Origin: Flagellimonas olearia
Lineage (GTDB): Bacteria; Bacteroidota; Bacteroidia; Flavobacteriales; Flavobacteriaceae
Direction: 5' to 3'
DNA length: 64,000 nucleotides
Assembly: GCF_009184425.1 (NCBI RefSeq)
Contig: NZ_WELG01000002.1
Location: 1,054,001 to 1,118,000, forward strand
Part shown: piece after piece, positions 8,496 through 18,351 of the stretch
How positions within the stretch are numbered: the first letter of the stretch is position 1
Layout: each line of letters begins with the position of its first letter
Notes under the pieces: model-generated
Told to the model about the DNA's origin: nothing
Seen by the model: the letters and a program-made list of their open reading frames with translations, nothing else
The model's database searches: none
Position numbers and translations under genes: made by a program

Positions 8496-8861
8496 CTAGA
8501 TTTTTGGATATACGGTCTGCGTTTTTTCATGCTGCACGTCTCCGGTATGGGCCGTAGTCAGCTTTTCAAAAAGGAGTACATGCACCTCTTCCCCATTTTT
8601 GGTCATGGGGTTGTGTTCCACTCCCTTGGGTACCACAATGATTTCTCCTTCTTTCACAACCTCGGTCCGGTCCCTAAATTGCATATAAAGGGTGCCTTTG
8701 ATGACTTGGAACAATTCATCTTCATGCTCATGGGCGTGCCAGACAAACTCTCCCTGCAACTTGGCCAATAGTACTTGCATATCGTCCACTACCGCAATTT
8801 GGTGTGGGTGCCATTGGTTGGTGAATTCAGTATGTTTTTGCTGTAGATTGATGGCTTTCAT
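8496..8861 (-). CDS. Cupin-domain protein
   Basis: A 121-residue single cupin. Motif 1 reads HAHEHEDELFQVIKGTL (His, His and Glu metal ligands) and motif 2 contains PKGVEHNP with the third His. These are the ligands of a typical mononuclear metal cupin. The start overlaps the stop of the DinB-like gene upstream (ATGA). Whether it is an enzyme or a small-molecule-binding protein is not clear. Confidence 0.85.
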   Translation of the reverse strand: MKAINLQQKHTEFTNQWHPHQIAVVDDMQVLLAKLQGEFVWHAHEHEDELFQVIKGTLYMQFRDRTEVVKEGEIIVVPKGVEHNPMTKNGEEVHVLLFEKLTTAHTGDVQHEKTQTVYPKI

Positions 8862-9328
8862 TTTTCCAGGATTAGTTTTTTGATGAGTGAAATTTGACCT
8901 AGGTGATAATAACTGTGCTCAATCACTCCTTCTATGTTTCGTAGGTAGGTTCCGTACTTTTCATCAACAAAGGGAGTATCCAATAGGGAGTCCTCCATTT
9001 TTTCCACATGCATGGCGAATTTTTCAGAGTTGACCAGAAACTCCCTTACCAAGTTGCTCCAATCCGTTTCCGATGTCATGGCGGGCATATCAAAACTGAA
9101 TTTATCGCGAATTTCAAGCTTTCCTCCTTCAAACACGTTTAAAATGCCGACTAGGTAATAATTAAGGTGGTACGTGAGCAAGGCTATGGTATTCAGGGAT
9201 TGTATCCTTTGATTGGCCTGTTGCCACGAAATGCTTTCTATCTGTTCCTTTATATTGGTTTGGGCAATCCAACGGCCACTCAATAGGACTTCCCTCAATC
9301 TGGTTGCCATGAATTCACTTCGTGTCAT
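8858..9328 (-). CDS. DinB-like four-helix-bundle protein
   Basis: The 156-residue all-helical protein matches the DinB/YfiT fold. His in LLTYHLNYYLVGIL and the HSYYHLGQISLIKKLI segment near the C terminus provide the His triad that binds a divalent metal in this superfamily. Family members are mostly thiol S-transferases or uncharacterised. It is coupled by a 4-bp overlap to the cupin gene downstream. Confidence 0.8.
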   Translation of the reverse strand: MTRSEFMATRLREVLLSGRWIAQTNIKEQIESISWQQANQRIQSLNTIALLTYHLNYYLVGILNVFEGGKLEIRDKFSFDMPAMTSETDWSNLVREFLVNSEKFAMHVEKMEDSLLDTPFVDEKYGTYLRNIEGVIEHSYYHLGQISLIKKLILEK

Positions 9329-9355
9329 CTGGATTTACTTTTAAGTCGAAAGGAA

Positions 9356-10708
9356 TTAAATCCCCAAAATAATCTTGGCAATTGAAAAATAGATCAAGAT
9401 TCCAAAAATATCATTGCTTGTGGTAATAAAAGGGCCCGTAGCTATGGCTGGATCTATGTTCCTTTTGTGAAGGAAAAGGGGGATAAAAGTGCCGATAAGT
9501 CCGGCTACAACAATGACTACCACCAATGATAGGGAAATCGCAAGGGCGGTAGTGAATGCTCCTTTCCAAACCCAAGTGAAAATCAACAGTAAAGTAGCCA
9601 GAATAAGTCCGTTCAACAGAGCCAATAACATTTCCTTAATGAGTCGGTTACTGATACTTCCCTTTAGATCGTCATTGGCGAGACCCTGTACAATAATAGC
9701 ACTGGATTGCACCCCTACGTTACCTGCCATGGCCGCTATTAAAGGGGTGAAAAAGAAAAGGACTGCGTGTTTGGAGATCATTTCCTCAAAACCGCCCATA
9801 ATGGCGGCGGCTCCCAAACCACCCAAAAGACCCAATATGAGCCAAGGCAATCGGGCTCGGGTAAGGACCCAAATATCATCATCGGCCTCCACGTCTTGTG
9901 ATATACCTGCTGCCATTTGGTAATCCTTGTCGGCTTCTTCCTTGATCACGTCCACAATATCGTCAATGGTAATGCGGCCCACTAATCTACCTACTTCATC
10001 AACTACTGGAATGGCCTCCAAGTCGTATTTGGACATGATCTTTGCCACTTCCTCGCCTTTTTCGTTGACCGTCACGGAATCCACTTTGGGGATATACACA
10101 TCCTTGATGTTGGTTTTGGTGGAGGTGGTCAACAAGTCCTTCAAGGATAGCCTTCCTTTTAGTCTGCCTTCATCGTCCACCACATATATAGAGTGTACCC
10201 GGGTCACATTTTCAGCTTGGGCCCTCATTTCCTTGACGCAGGTGAGCACGTTCCAATTTTCGTTCACCTTTACCAATTCCTTTGCCATAAGTCCACCGGC
10301 ACTGTCCTCATCATAGCGCAGCAGGTCCACAATATGCTTGGCGTGTTCCCGATCCTCAATCTCAGAGATGACCTCTTGGACCATCTCTTTGGGTAGCTCA
10401 TTAATAATGTCCACCGCATCATCCGTATCCAGCTCCTCCAGCTCCCCTGCGATTTCCTTTGCGGTAAGGTTTTTCAATACCGCTTCCCGGATATCTTCGT
10501 GCATTTCCGCAAGGATGTCCGATGTTTTCTCACTTTCCAGAAGCTTGATGAGATAGGTGGCCTCATCCACATCGAGTTCATCCGCTATTTCGGCAATATC
10601 GGCATAGTGAAATTCCTGCATCATGGATTGAAGGTCGGCGTTTCTCTTTTCCGAGATCAGTTGCTGGATTTCTTCTAAAAGCTCGTCTGTAAGTTTAAAC
10701 GGGGTCAT
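9356..10708 (-). CDS. mgtE: Magnesium transporter MgtE
   Basis: The full-length 450-residue protein has the MgtE N-domain (about 1-125, acidic alpha-solenoid with repeated [17 protein letters not shown]-like helices). Tandem CBS domains follow (about 130-255: [23 protein letters not shown] and [21 protein letters not shown]). A five-helix pore domain (about 285-450) includes [16 protein letters not shown] and [17 protein letters not shown], the conserved selectivity and gating region. In this family the cytoplasmic domains sense intracellular Mg2+ and close the channel. Its start overlaps the end of rsmA by 14 bp, so it is likely co-expressed. Confidence 0.95.
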   Translation of the reverse strand: MTPFKLTDELLEEIQQLISEKRNADLQSMMQEFHYADIAEIADELDVDEATYLIKLLESEKTSDILAEMHEDIREAVLKNLTAKEIAGELEELDTDDAVDIINELPKEMVQEVISEIEDREHAKHIVDLLRYDEDSAGGLMAKELVKVNENWNVLTCVKEMRAQAENVTRVHSIYVVDDEGRLKGRLSLKDLLTTSTKTNIKDVYIPKVDSVTVNEKGEEVAKIMSKYDLEAIPVVDEVGRLVGRITIDDIVDVIKEEADKDYQMAAGISQDVEADDDIWVLTRARLPWLILGLLGGLGAAAIMGGFEEMISKHAVLFFFTPLIAAMAGNVGVQSSAIIVQGLANDDLKGSISNRLIKEMLLALLNGLILATLLLIFTWVWKGAFTTALAISLSLVVVIVVAGLIGTFIPLFLHKRNIDPAIATGPFITTSNDIFGILIYFSIAKIILGI

Positions 10709-11519
10709 TGGCTATCTTTTGGGTCAACGTTACAAAATCTGCCACACTGAGCTGTTCTGGGCGCTGGTCAAAGATAGTATCTTCTTTGAGATTATCGGAA
10801 AGATCAAAGGTTTTAAGACTGTTTCGAAGGGTCTTGCGTCTTTGGTTGAAAGCAGTTTTTACCACCTTGAAGAACAAATGCTCATCACAGGGAAGCTTCA
10901 ATTCGGGTTTTCGGGTGAGGCGCAATACCCCGGAGTGCACTTTGGGTGGAGGGTCAAAAACCTGAGGCGGTACGGAAAACAAATATTCGGCCTCGTAGAA
11001 GGCCTGCACCAAGACCGATAGAATGCCATAGGTCTTGCTTCCCGGTTTTTCACAAATGCGCTGGGCCACTTCTTTTTGGAACATTCCCGAAAATTCTGGG
11101 ATCTGTTGCCGTATTTCCAGCATTTTAAAGACAATCTGACTTGAGATGTTGTAGGGGAAGTTTCCAGTTATGGCAAATTGCTCTTCACCGTAAAGGTTTC
11201 GTAAATCAAACTTTAGAAAATCAGCTTCAATGATGTTGAGGCGATTGTTCTTCTTTAGGATTTCGGCATGCTCCAAGGGAAAGCTGTGGTTGAGGTATAT
11301 GATGGACTCTTCATCCAAGTCCATGGCCACCAAATCCAAATCTCGTTGTAAAAGGTATTTGGTGAGCACACCCATCCCCGGACCAATCTCCAAAACGTTG
11401 GTATAGCCTTTAAGGCTGAGCGTGTCCGCTATGTTGCGTGCTACCGTTTCGTCTTTCAGGAAATGCTGCCCCAAATGCTTTTTGGCCTTTACCGCACCAT
11501 TTTCCTGCCCATTTTCCAT
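10695..11519 (-). CDS. rsmA: 16S rRNA (adenine1518/1519-N6) dimethyltransferase
   Basis: RsmA/KsgA dimethylates two adjacent adenines in the 16S rRNA helix-45 loop, a late quality-control step of 30S assembly. Visible motifs are KKHLGQHFL at the N terminus, the SAM-binding loop [15 protein letters not shown], and the catalytic [10 protein letters not shown]. The ATG at 11519 gives about 274 residues, the usual length. An in-frame GTG at 11564 would add a basic extension ([15 protein letters not shown]) and cannot be excluded. It lies between the GGCT-like gene and mgtE. Confidence 0.92.
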   Translation of the reverse strand: MENGQENGAVKAKKHLGQHFLKDETVARNIADTLSLKGYTNVLEIGPGMGVLTKYLLQRDLDLVAMDLDEESIIYLNHSFPLEHAEILKKNNRLNIIEADFLKFDLRNLYGEEQFAITGNFPYNISSQIVFKMLEIRQQIPEFSGMFQKEVAQRICEKPGSKTYGILSVLVQAFYEAEYLFSVPPQVFDPPPKVHSGVLRLTRKPELKLPCDEHLFFKVVKTAFNQRRKTLRNSLKTFDLSDNLKEDTIFDQRPEQLSVADFVTLTQKIANDPV

Positions 11520-11584
11520 ACGTTTGGGCCTACCATTACCAGGCTTTCTTTTATTCTTCTTGGGCACAGGGGTTTTTTTGCAAG

Positions 11585-11893
11585 TTACTTGGAATTTTCG
11601 ACATAGACCCATGCCTTCAGACCGGATTCCAGGGGGAATATTTTACGACTGTAGGCGCTGGTTTCATAAATATCGGCCTTCTTTAGGTCAATTTCAGAGA
11701 CCTCGTATACCTTACCTTCCACTTTGTCCTCAATTTTACCAGTTTGAATTACTAGGGAGTATCTACCGTAAACGGCATTTTCCATTTTTTTGAATCCCAA
11801 CAAAAAATCGGGTTGCCCATCTAGAATGCGTCCAAATACGTATTGCTGTACTTGAAGGTCTTGGAGCGTGCCGTAGGTAAACAGGTATGCCAA
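11585..11893 (-). CDS. Gamma-glutamylcyclotransferase-like (AIG2/GGCT) protein
   Basis: About 102 residues with the family signature LFTYGTLQD at the N terminus and Glu in the [17 protein letters not shown] stretch. No ATG precedes the signature without entering the upstream DUF4286 gene. The probable start is the TTG at 11893, five bases beyond that gene's stop and giving LAYLFTYG. Family members cyclise gamma-glutamyl groups or are uncharacterised housekeeping proteins. Confidence 0.75.
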   Translation of the reverse strand: MAYLFTYGTLQDLQVQQYVFGRILDGQPDFLLGFKKMENAVYGRYSLVIQTGKIEDKVEGKVYEVSEIDLKKADIYETSAYSRKIFPLESGLKAWVYVENSK

Positions 11894-11897
11894 GGGG

Positions 11898-12215
11898 TTA
11901 GGGAATTTGTTGACTGATGACTTCGAGTTCTGTCCGGAAGGCCACAAACTTATTGGGAAACAATTTTTGGGCATCGGCACGTAAACGGTCGGCATCTTCA
12001 CGGTAGTACGATTCCAAAGTCTGTTTGTCTTTTGTGGTGTACTGTATGGAGTAGGTAACCCCTCCCATATCTTCCTCAACCAGCACCTTTACCATTTTGG
12101 CATGGGTGAACTTTCCTGTGGCCAACATATCGGGCAGGTGCTTGTCCTGCATCCATGACAACCATTCATCATGCACACTTTCATCTATATTGATCGTAAC
12201 ATTGTATATGATCAT
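11898..12215 (-). CDS. DUF4286 family protein
   Basis: A 105-residue small alpha/beta protein beginning MIIYNVTINIDE, with HDEWLSWMQDKHLPDMLATGKF, matching DUF4286, a ferredoxin-like fold common next to rsmA in Flavobacteriia. No catalytic residues are known. It sits 35 bp after the TPR gene and just before the GGCT gene on the same strand. Confidence 0.85.
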   Translation of the reverse strand: MIIYNVTINIDESVHDEWLSWMQDKHLPDMLATGKFTHAKMVKVLVEEDMGGVTYSIQYTTKDKQTLESYYREDADRLRADAQKLFPNKFVAFRTELEVISQQIP

Positions 12216-12250
12216 GGCCTTTTGGTTTAAGGCCCTAATGTAGGGAAGAA

Positions 12251-14038
12251 TTAGTTAATGGCATCCCCGCGGAGCATCCTAAAATTCTTTCGGGCCTGCG
12301 GAAAATAATAACTGTCCTGATAGTTGTAGATGATCTTCTCGTAATGGGCCTTGGCCTTTTCGGGTTCATTAAGGATGTTTCTATATAATTGGCCCAAAGC
12401 AAAGTGGGCGTCATCGGCCAAAATGCCATCGGCATAAAACTCCACTATTTTTTGGTAATTGAACCGTGCGCCTTCATAGTCTTTTTGGGTTTCCAAAAGT
12501 TGGGCCTGCCGTAGCAGTGCCTCGTCCTCAATTTTTTCGCCTTTGTGGTTTTCAAGGATGTCCTCCAATTCCGCAATGGCTTCCTTGTTTTTATTTTGAT
12601 AGGCCAATAGGTCGGCCCTGGCATATTTTTTCAATGCGGTCTGGGTGGAGTCTTCCAAGGAATTGTCCGAGATCAATAGGCTCAACTGCATGGCATCATT
12701 GGCAATCAGCTGAGAAGTGGAGCTTCGGAGTACTTTCAATTGGGTCAGCGCCCAATCAAAATCTCCCTTGTAAAAACTGGTCTGGGCCACTTTGAAACGG
12801 GCATTTTGACCCAGAACATCATTTTTAAGGCTTTTCTGTACCTGTGTGAAATAGATAAGTGCTTGATTGAATTTTTGGTCGTACACCAAAATATCACCCA
12901 AGGCCAATTTTATATAGGCCGTGATCACACGTCCCAAGGGTAGCTCAAGGCTTTCCTTGAGCATGGCAATGGCAGGTTCCGGTCTTTCCCGTTTGAAAGT
13001 GAGAAAGTTGGCATAGGCAATCTGCAATTGTAGGGTACGGCTTTGGTTTCCATATGTTGCCACCAAATCCTGAAATTTTTTCTCAACCTGGTTCAAAACC
13101 TTATCTGTTGGGTCTTTCAATTCAATATCAATAAGGCTCAACTCAGCGTTCAGTTTGTTTCCGGGGTCGGTGCTATTTTCCACCACGTATTCAAAAATGG
13201 ATACGGCATTGTCCAGATCATTGTCCTCCAAGGCAATCTGTCCCAAATTTTCCAATCGGTCCACGGAGGTTTCACCGGTACGTTTAAAAATGGCCTTTTC
13301 CTGACTGAATGCGCTGTTGTATTGTTTTTGCTGGACAAAAAGCCAGCTCAACAATTCGTTCCAAAGAACATCGGGGTTTTGCTGTGCGTTCTTCAACAAT
13401 ACCTTTCGCAAGATGACATTGTTGGGGTTGGAAGGGTCTTCCGAGATGAAGTCGTCTATATTGCGGAGCACATTGGACCGGGAAGTCCTTCCTTCCCAGA
13501 TAAGATTGAGATAGGATTGGTACATTCTTTCAATATTGCCCTGCTCGCCATAAATCCTGGCCAGTTGAAAATCGTAGTTCAAATCCGGTTTTAGGGCCAT
13601 GGCATTGGTGTAGGCTTTAATGGCATAGTCCAATAGGGCATATTTCTGGAATCGATACCCTACACTGTATCCATAATTGGGGTTTTCATCAATTTTTTGG
13701 ATGGCCTGATCATAATAAGTCGTTGCCTTTTCGGCTTGGTCTTGCAATGTATAGTTATAACCGAGTTCAATAAAAAAGGTGGGAAAGGCGTAGGTGTCCT
13801 TTATTTTTTGCAGAAGAAAGATTTCGGCATCCTCATAACGTTCCAATTGCTGGTAGCAGGCCACCAAACCTTCGGAATAGTCGGTTCGCCGCGGGTTTTT
13901 CTCTACCAATTTTTCATAGAAGACCACTGCTTTTTCAAATTCCCCATCCGCAAAGTACTGTTTGGCCAGAAAATCTTCCTGGGAATAGGAAAAGGTCTGC
14001 ACCAAAATGCTCGATATGAAAAATAGGATAAGCCTCAA
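12251..14038 (-). CDS. Exported tetratricopeptide-repeat protein
   Basis: A 595-residue protein with a signal peptide (MRLILFFISSILVQTFSYSQ) followed by TPR-type helical repeats along almost the whole length. Clear units include EKAVVFYEKLVEKNPRRTDY, DYAIKAYTNAMALKPDLN and YEGARFNYQKIVEFYADGI; the last two resemble the BamD/YbgF-type outer-membrane lipoprotein repeats. It is probably a periplasmic or outer-membrane-attached scaffold. It is the first gene of a minus-strand run with DUF4286, GGCT, rsmA and mgtE. Confidence 0.85.
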   Translation of the reverse strand: MRLILFFISSILVQTFSYSQEDFLAKQYFADGEFEKAVVFYEKLVEKNPRRTDYSEGLVACYQQLERYEDAEIFLLQKIKDTYAFPTFFIELGYNYTLQDQAEKATTYYDQAIQKIDENPNYGYSVGYRFQKYALLDYAIKAYTNAMALKPDLNYDFQLARIYGEQGNIERMYQSYLNLIWEGRTSRSNVLRNIDDFISEDPSNPNNVILRKVLLKNAQQNPDVLWNELLSWLFVQQKQYNSAFSQEKAIFKRTGETSVDRLENLGQIALEDNDLDNAVSIFEYVVENSTDPGNKLNAELSLIDIELKDPTDKVLNQVEKKFQDLVATYGNQSRTLQLQIAYANFLTFKRERPEPAIAMLKESLELPLGRVITAYIKLALGDILVYDQKFNQALIYFTQVQKSLKNDVLGQNARFKVAQTSFYKGDFDWALTQLKVLRSSTSQLIANDAMQLSLLISDNSLEDSTQTALKKYARADLLAYQNKNKEAIAELEDILENHKGEKIEDEALLRQAQLLETQKDYEGARFNYQKIVEFYADGILADDAHFALGQLYRNILNEPEKAKAHYEKIIYNYQDSYYFPQARKNFRMLRGDAIN

Positions 14039-14278
14039 TAGCTGGTTTTATTGTAAATATAACGTACAAAAGTGCGGGATTCTGTTAACCGAATCCAAAA
14101 TGCTGCAAAAACCAAGTGTCATGTAGGATGTTTGCTGATAATCAATCCATTGGTTTGAATGTGGATTCTTGAATGTTTTAAGATTATCTAAACAGCAACT
14201 TTATATTTTAATAATAAACCTTACGTATTATGTAAGAAAAATATTATTATATTTAGAAAACCTTAAAATTTATTCTAT

Positions 14279-14662
14279 ATGAAAACAAGTAGCAAATTGA
14301 TTGCACTATTGTTCGTAATGTCATTGGTGACATACGTTTCTGCACAGAATTTGGACAATTCTTCTTCGTCCGCAACCAAGGAGGCTTCCTTGAAAAGTGA
14401 TGCTGTTGAAGCCGTTGAGGCCACAGGGATTTCACTTTCTTGGTGTGGAACTGGACCTTATGGTCAAGTGGATGGTTCAGTGTATGGTGGTACTGCTCCC
14501 TACAGATGGTACCAAGGTGGTACGCTGCTAATGACCACGTATTCCAGTAGTGTTACTTTAAATTTTGGGTGCAATGGTGGGGTCCTCACGGTAAAGGATG
14601 CCAATAATAATGAGGATGCCGATATTGTTCCACAAGGATGTGTGGACCACGGGTGCAATTAA
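14279..14662 (+). CDS. Small secreted Cys-containing protein with SprB-repeat-like motif
   Basis: The 127-residue product has a signal peptide (ending SAQ at about residue 23). A Ser-rich linker follows, then a compact domain with DGSVYGGTAPYRW, which resembles one unit of the SprB/gliding-adhesin repeat (GGxxPYxxxW). Four Cys (CGTG, FGCNGG, GCVDHGC) could form two disulfides. It is the only plus-strand gene between 6.1 and 18.3 kb, flanked by its own upstream AT-rich region and a terminator. I know no named family for the whole protein; a secreted surface or peptide-like role is a guess. Confidence 0.7.
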   Translation: MKTSSKLIALLFVMSLVTYVSAQNLDNSSSSATKEASLKSDAVEAVEATGISLSWCGTGPYGQVDGSVYGGTAPYRWYQGGTLLMTTYSSSVTLNFGCNGGVLTVKDANNNEDADIVPQGCVDHGCN

Positions 14663-14697
14663 AAGGCTCCAAGCTAAAAAATTGGATTATTGAAATT

Positions 14698-14742
14698 TGC
14701 CGGGACATCACTTTGAGAAAGATGGGCCCGGCATTTTTTTTT
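14698..14742 (+). terminator. Intrinsic terminator after the small secreted gene
   Basis: Stem TGCCGGG (14698-14704) with CCCGGCA (14727-14733), followed by a run of nine T on the plus strand. It lies 36 bp after the stop of the 14279-14662 gene and touches the 3' end of the convergent serS. Confidence 0.75.
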
Positions 14743-16012
14743 ATGCAATGGTGTCAAATCCGCAGTAGGGAACCAAAACATCGGGAATCTTGATGCCGTC
14801 CTTGGTCTGACAATTCTCCAAGATTCCGGCCAATACCCTTGGAAGGGCCAAGGCGCTTCCATTCAAGGTGTGCGCCAATTGACTTTTTCCATTTTCATCT
14901 TTAAAACGTAGCTTCAGCCGGTTGGCCTGAAAGGTTTCAAAATTGGAAACGGAACTGATTTCCAGCCAACGGTCCTGGGCTGTGGAGAACACTTCAAAAT
15001 CATAGGTAAGGGCAGAGGTGAAACCCAAATCCCCGCCGCAGAGACGAAGGATTCGATACGGCAATTTTAAATCGCGAAGGATATTCTTCACATGCTCCAC
15101 CATTTCATCCAAAGCAGCGTATGAATGGTTGGGGTGCTCCATCCGAACAATCTCTACCTTGTCAAATTGGTGCAAACGGTTCAAGCCACGTACATGCGCT
15201 CCGTAACTTCCGGCTTCCCTTCTAAAGCAAGGGGTATACCCGGTATATTTTATAGGAAAGTCGGCTTCGGCCAAAATATCATCACGGTGCAAATTGGTGA
15301 TGGGCACTTCCGCGGTAGGGATGAGATACAAATCGTCCGCGGTCGCATGGTACATTTGCCCTTCCTTATCCGGTAACTGTCCGGTTCCATAACCGGAGGC
15401 TTCGTTGACCATGAGAGGAGGTTGTATTTCCATATATCCGGCTTCGGTATTCTTGTCCAAAAAGTAAGCAATGAGCGCACGCTGTAAACGGGCCCCCTTG
15501 CCTTTGTAGACCGGGAAGCCGGCACCAGTGACCTTTACGCCGAGTTCAAAATCAATGATGTTGTATTTTTTGGCCAGTTCCCAGTGTGGTAATGCATCCT
15601 CTTCCAGAACAGGGATATCACCTTCCCTAAAAATTTCTTCGTTGTCCTCATCGGTGTTTCCCGCAGGAACAGATTCGTGGGGCACATTGGGTATCTGATA
15701 CAGTTGCTCTTGCAAGGCAGTGGCAGCAGCATTTAGGTCATCCCCCAATTGCTTTGAGGCTTCCTTCAATCCTGCGGTTTTTTCCTTGAGGGCATTGGCC
15801 TCCTGTGCTTTTCCGGATTTAAAGAGCATGCCAATTTCCTTGGAAAGCTTGTTGGATTCGGCCAAGGTCGCGTCCAGTTCGGTTTGGATGGAACGTCTTT
15901 TTTCATCCAGTTCGATAATCTTTGACAGCATGGGTTCCGCATCAATGTTTCGCTTTTGTAAAGCGGTGATGATACTTTCCTTGTTTTCCCGAATGGTATG
16001 TAATTGAAGCAT
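14741..16012 (-). CDS. serS: Seryl-tRNA synthetase
   Basis: At 423 residues it has the usual length for SerRS. It has the N-terminal antiparallel coiled-coil arm that binds the long variable arm of tRNA-Ser (about 1-110). The class II core follows: motif 2 region TPCFRREAGSYGAHVRGLNR and motif 3 region NGSALALPRVLAGILE. It charges tRNA-Ser with serine in the cytoplasm. It is followed on the opposite strand by the small secreted gene, so the two are convergent. Confidence 0.96.
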   Translation of the reverse strand: MLQLHTIRENKESIITALQKRNIDAEPMLSKIIELDEKRRSIQTELDATLAESNKLSKEIGMLFKSGKAQEANALKEKTAGLKEASKQLGDDLNAAATALQEQLYQIPNVPHESVPAGNTDEDNEEIFREGDIPVLEEDALPHWELAKKYNIIDFELGVKVTGAGFPVYKGKGARLQRALIAYFLDKNTEAGYMEIQPPLMVNEASGYGTGQLPDKEGQMYHATADDLYLIPTAEVPITNLHRDDILAEADFPIKYTGYTPCFRREAGSYGAHVRGLNRLHQFDKVEIVRMEHPNHSYAALDEMVEHVKNILRDLKLPYRILRLCGGDLGFTSALTYDFEVFSTAQDRWLEISSVSNFETFQANRLKLRFKDENGKSQLAHTLNGSALALPRVLAGILENCQTKDGIKIPDVLVPYCGFDTIA

Positions 16013-16063
16013 GGCCTTGTATTGAGCCGCAAATTTAATTCAATCTGAAGACGTGCCCAACAA

Positions 16064-17380
16064 TTATTCCTTATGCGATGGACGAATCCATTCGTTGTGG
16101 GCCAAATGCTTCCAAGGAACACTGGCCAAATCCACCTTGGGGTCTATGAACTCATAATATTCCCCTTGGTTGATTTTTACCGTATTGATTACAAAAACTT
16201 GGATGTCCTCTCCTTTTTGGGCATAGTCTTTCTTAAGATACTGGGCAAATTGCCAGGCAAAATCTGGGTAGCACGCCACCCTTCTGCGCTGTTTTTTGGT
16301 GAGATAATCATTTAAGTTAATATTGATGGCCTTACCGGTCTCTTTATTGACCACCGTATACTTGATGGTTCCTGACCGACTTCGCAACATCATCCGCCAA
16401 CTGAGTCTATGGCCTTCCTCGGTCCATAGCACGTCGTCCTTGAAGGCGTGGTGGCGTAAAGGGAGGACAAGTTGTACAAGAAAGTACCCTCCCAAGATTC
16501 CCAGAATCCATTTGTGATTTTTGGGAAGTGTTGTGGATTGTTCAACAACCACTTTTTTGGTCTTGAGAAATATGTTACGAATGGTTTGGGGTTCAAAAAA
16601 GAAGACAGTGAACGCCAAGGACAGATAGGGGAAAATCCCGATTTGGAACACCACACTGTTGAAGAGATGGAAAAAAATGGCCAGGACAAAGGCAATTTTA
16701 CGGGTGGGTTTCCAAAGTAGGGCGGGCACAATGAGCAAATCGAAAAAAATCCCGAAAAACGCCACGATTTTATGCACCCATTTTTCCTGTAAAAGTTCCC
16801 CGATCAAAAAATAATCCGATTTGGATTTCATCAACAATTCAATGATGCTGAAATCCAGCCAATCCCCATATAGTTTGGCCACTGAGGCATAGGTATAGAC
16901 AATGAACAGCTGAAGGATAATGGTCCATCGAACCCAATTGGGCATGGTGAACGAGTGGAGCTTTGGGTTCAATTTTGCATCCAAAGAGGCATCTTTGTGT
17001 GCAGGTAGAAATGCCATAATGTAGGCCAACAGCATCAGCAAGTAATAATGGTTGTTGTACGATGTCTTTTGCATCAGGTATACCCCGGTCCACATCAAGG
17101 CAAAGGCAAAAGCGCTGAATCGGTATTTATAGCCTAAAGTAATCAGAATCCCCAAAGTGCCCATGATGGCAAAGTAAATGTACATGCCATTGCCAGGTAG
17201 GGGTTGTAGCCACTCAAACCCAATAAAGGTGAAGGTGAACTTGGGTTCGATCAAGGTTCTTCTGACCCAACCTGTTGCTATGGCCCCATAACATTCTGCA
17301 CTGACCAAAAGACCATAGAACATACGAAAGACAACCAGTTGGGCATTGTCTATTTTTTTAAAGAGAAAATGGAATGACAT
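16064..17380 (-). CDS. HTTM / vitamin K-dependent carboxylase-like membrane protein
   Basis: A 438-residue protein whose first about 300 residues carry some seven hydrophobic helices in the HTTM arrangement. They include NAQLVVFRMFYGLLVSAECYG and FLPAHKDASLDAKLNPK, and a half with WVRWTIILQLFIVYTYASVAKL. HTTM is the domain of vertebrate gamma-glutamyl carboxylase. Bacterial homologues are common in Bacteroidetes and mostly uncharacterised. A soluble tail of about 130 residues follows (DVLWTEEGHRLSWRMMLRSRSGTIKY). The start directly abuts the ribF stop. Confidence 0.8.
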   Translation of the reverse strand: MSFHFLFKKIDNAQLVVFRMFYGLLVSAECYGAIATGWVRRTLIEPKFTFTFIGFEWLQPLPGNGMYIYFAIMGTLGILITLGYKYRFSAFAFALMWTGVYLMQKTSYNNHYYLLMLLAYIMAFLPAHKDASLDAKLNPKLHSFTMPNWVRWTIILQLFIVYTYASVAKLYGDWLDFSIIELLMKSKSDYFLIGELLQEKWVHKIVAFFGIFFDLLIVPALLWKPTRKIAFVLAIFFHLFNSVVFQIGIFPYLSLAFTVFFFEPQTIRNIFLKTKKVVVEQSTTLPKNHKWILGILGGYFLVQLVLPLRHHAFKDDVLWTEEGHRLSWRMMLRSRSGTIKYTVVNKETGKAININLNDYLTKKQRRRVACYPDFAWQFAQYLKKDYAQKGEDIQVFVINTVKINQGEYYEFIDPKVDLASVPWKHLAHNEWIRPSHKE

Positions 17381-18310
17381 CTATTGGGAGATTAGGTCCA
17401 ACGACACCTCTTTGTCCTTTGCCAATTGCTGTTGCAGCTCCTCAATGGAGTTGAATTTGTGCTCATCGCGAATGCGATGTAAAATGCCCACCTGTATCTT
17501 CTTGTCATACAGATTGCCATCAAAATCAAAAAAATTGATTTCGATGCTTTTTTCTGACCCTCCTACGGTAGGATTGTACCCAATGTTCATCATCCCGAAA
17601 TGTTCTTGGCCATCAATGGTGCTCTTGACCACATACACGCCCGTTTTTGGAATGAGTTTGTAGGTTTCGGGAATGTGCAGGTTGGCGGTCGGGAACCCAA
17701 ATTGCTTGCCAAGGCCTTTCCCTTTTTTTATGATACCCGTAAGCATATAGGCATAGCTGAGATAGCTGTTGGCGGTGGCAATATCGCCCTCTTTAAGGGC
17801 ATTCCGGATTTTTGTTGAGCTTACGGAAACATCATCGATTTCTTGGGCGGGAATTTCCTCTACCTCAAAATCAAGTGTGTTTCCAAAAGCAATAAGGTCT
17901 TGGATATTGGCATTTCGGTTTCTGCCGAACCGGTGGTCGTAACCAATGATGATTTTTTTACTCTTTAAACTGTTGACCAAAATATTACGGACAAACTCGG
18001 TTGCCGAAAGTCGTGAAAACTCTTTTGTAAAAGGGTGGATGATGAGATAATCCAGGTTCAAATCATTTAAGATTTGGGTTTTTTCCTCAATGGTATTCAG
18101 TAGTTTTATGTTGGTGTCTTTTTGGAGCACCATTCTGGGGTGGGGAAAAAAAGTGAGGACCGTAGACTTTAATCCGGTATTTTTGGCACTATTTATGAGG
18201 CGTTCCAATATCTTACGGTGACCCAGATGAACACCATCAAAAGTGCCAATGGTAATTACCGTTTGATACGTATTGCGCTTAAAAAGAGAAATATCCTGGA
18301 TTGTTTCCAC
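17381..18310 (-). CDS. ribF: Bifunctional riboflavin kinase / FMN adenylyltransferase
   Basis: A 309-residue protein of typical RibF size. The N-terminal nucleotidyltransferase has ITIGTFDGVHLGHRKIL (HxGH-like) and later DHRFGRNRN and SSTKIRNAL. The C-terminal riboflavin kinase has KGKGLGKQFGFPTANL and GVYVVKS. It makes FMN and FAD from riboflavin in the cytoplasm. The gene is divergent from the metalloprotease gene with only 41 bp between start codons. Confidence 0.95.
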   Translation of the reverse strand: METIQDISLFKRNTYQTVITIGTFDGVHLGHRKILERLINSAKNTGLKSTVLTFFPHPRMVLQKDTNIKLLNTIEEKTQILNDLNLDYLIIHPFTKEFSRLSATEFVRNILVNSLKSKKIIIGYDHRFGRNRNANIQDLIAFGNTLDFEVEEIPAQEIDDVSVSSTKIRNALKEGDIATANSYLSYAYMLTGIIKKGKGLGKQFGFPTANLHIPETYKLIPKTGVYVVKSTIDGQEHFGMMNIGYNPTVGGSEKSIEINFFDFDGNLYDKKIQVGILHRIRDEHKFNSIEELQQQLAKDKEVSLDLISQ

Positions 18311-18351
18311 CTAATCAAGAAATAAAAAAGGCTTATTTTTGAAATTGACCT

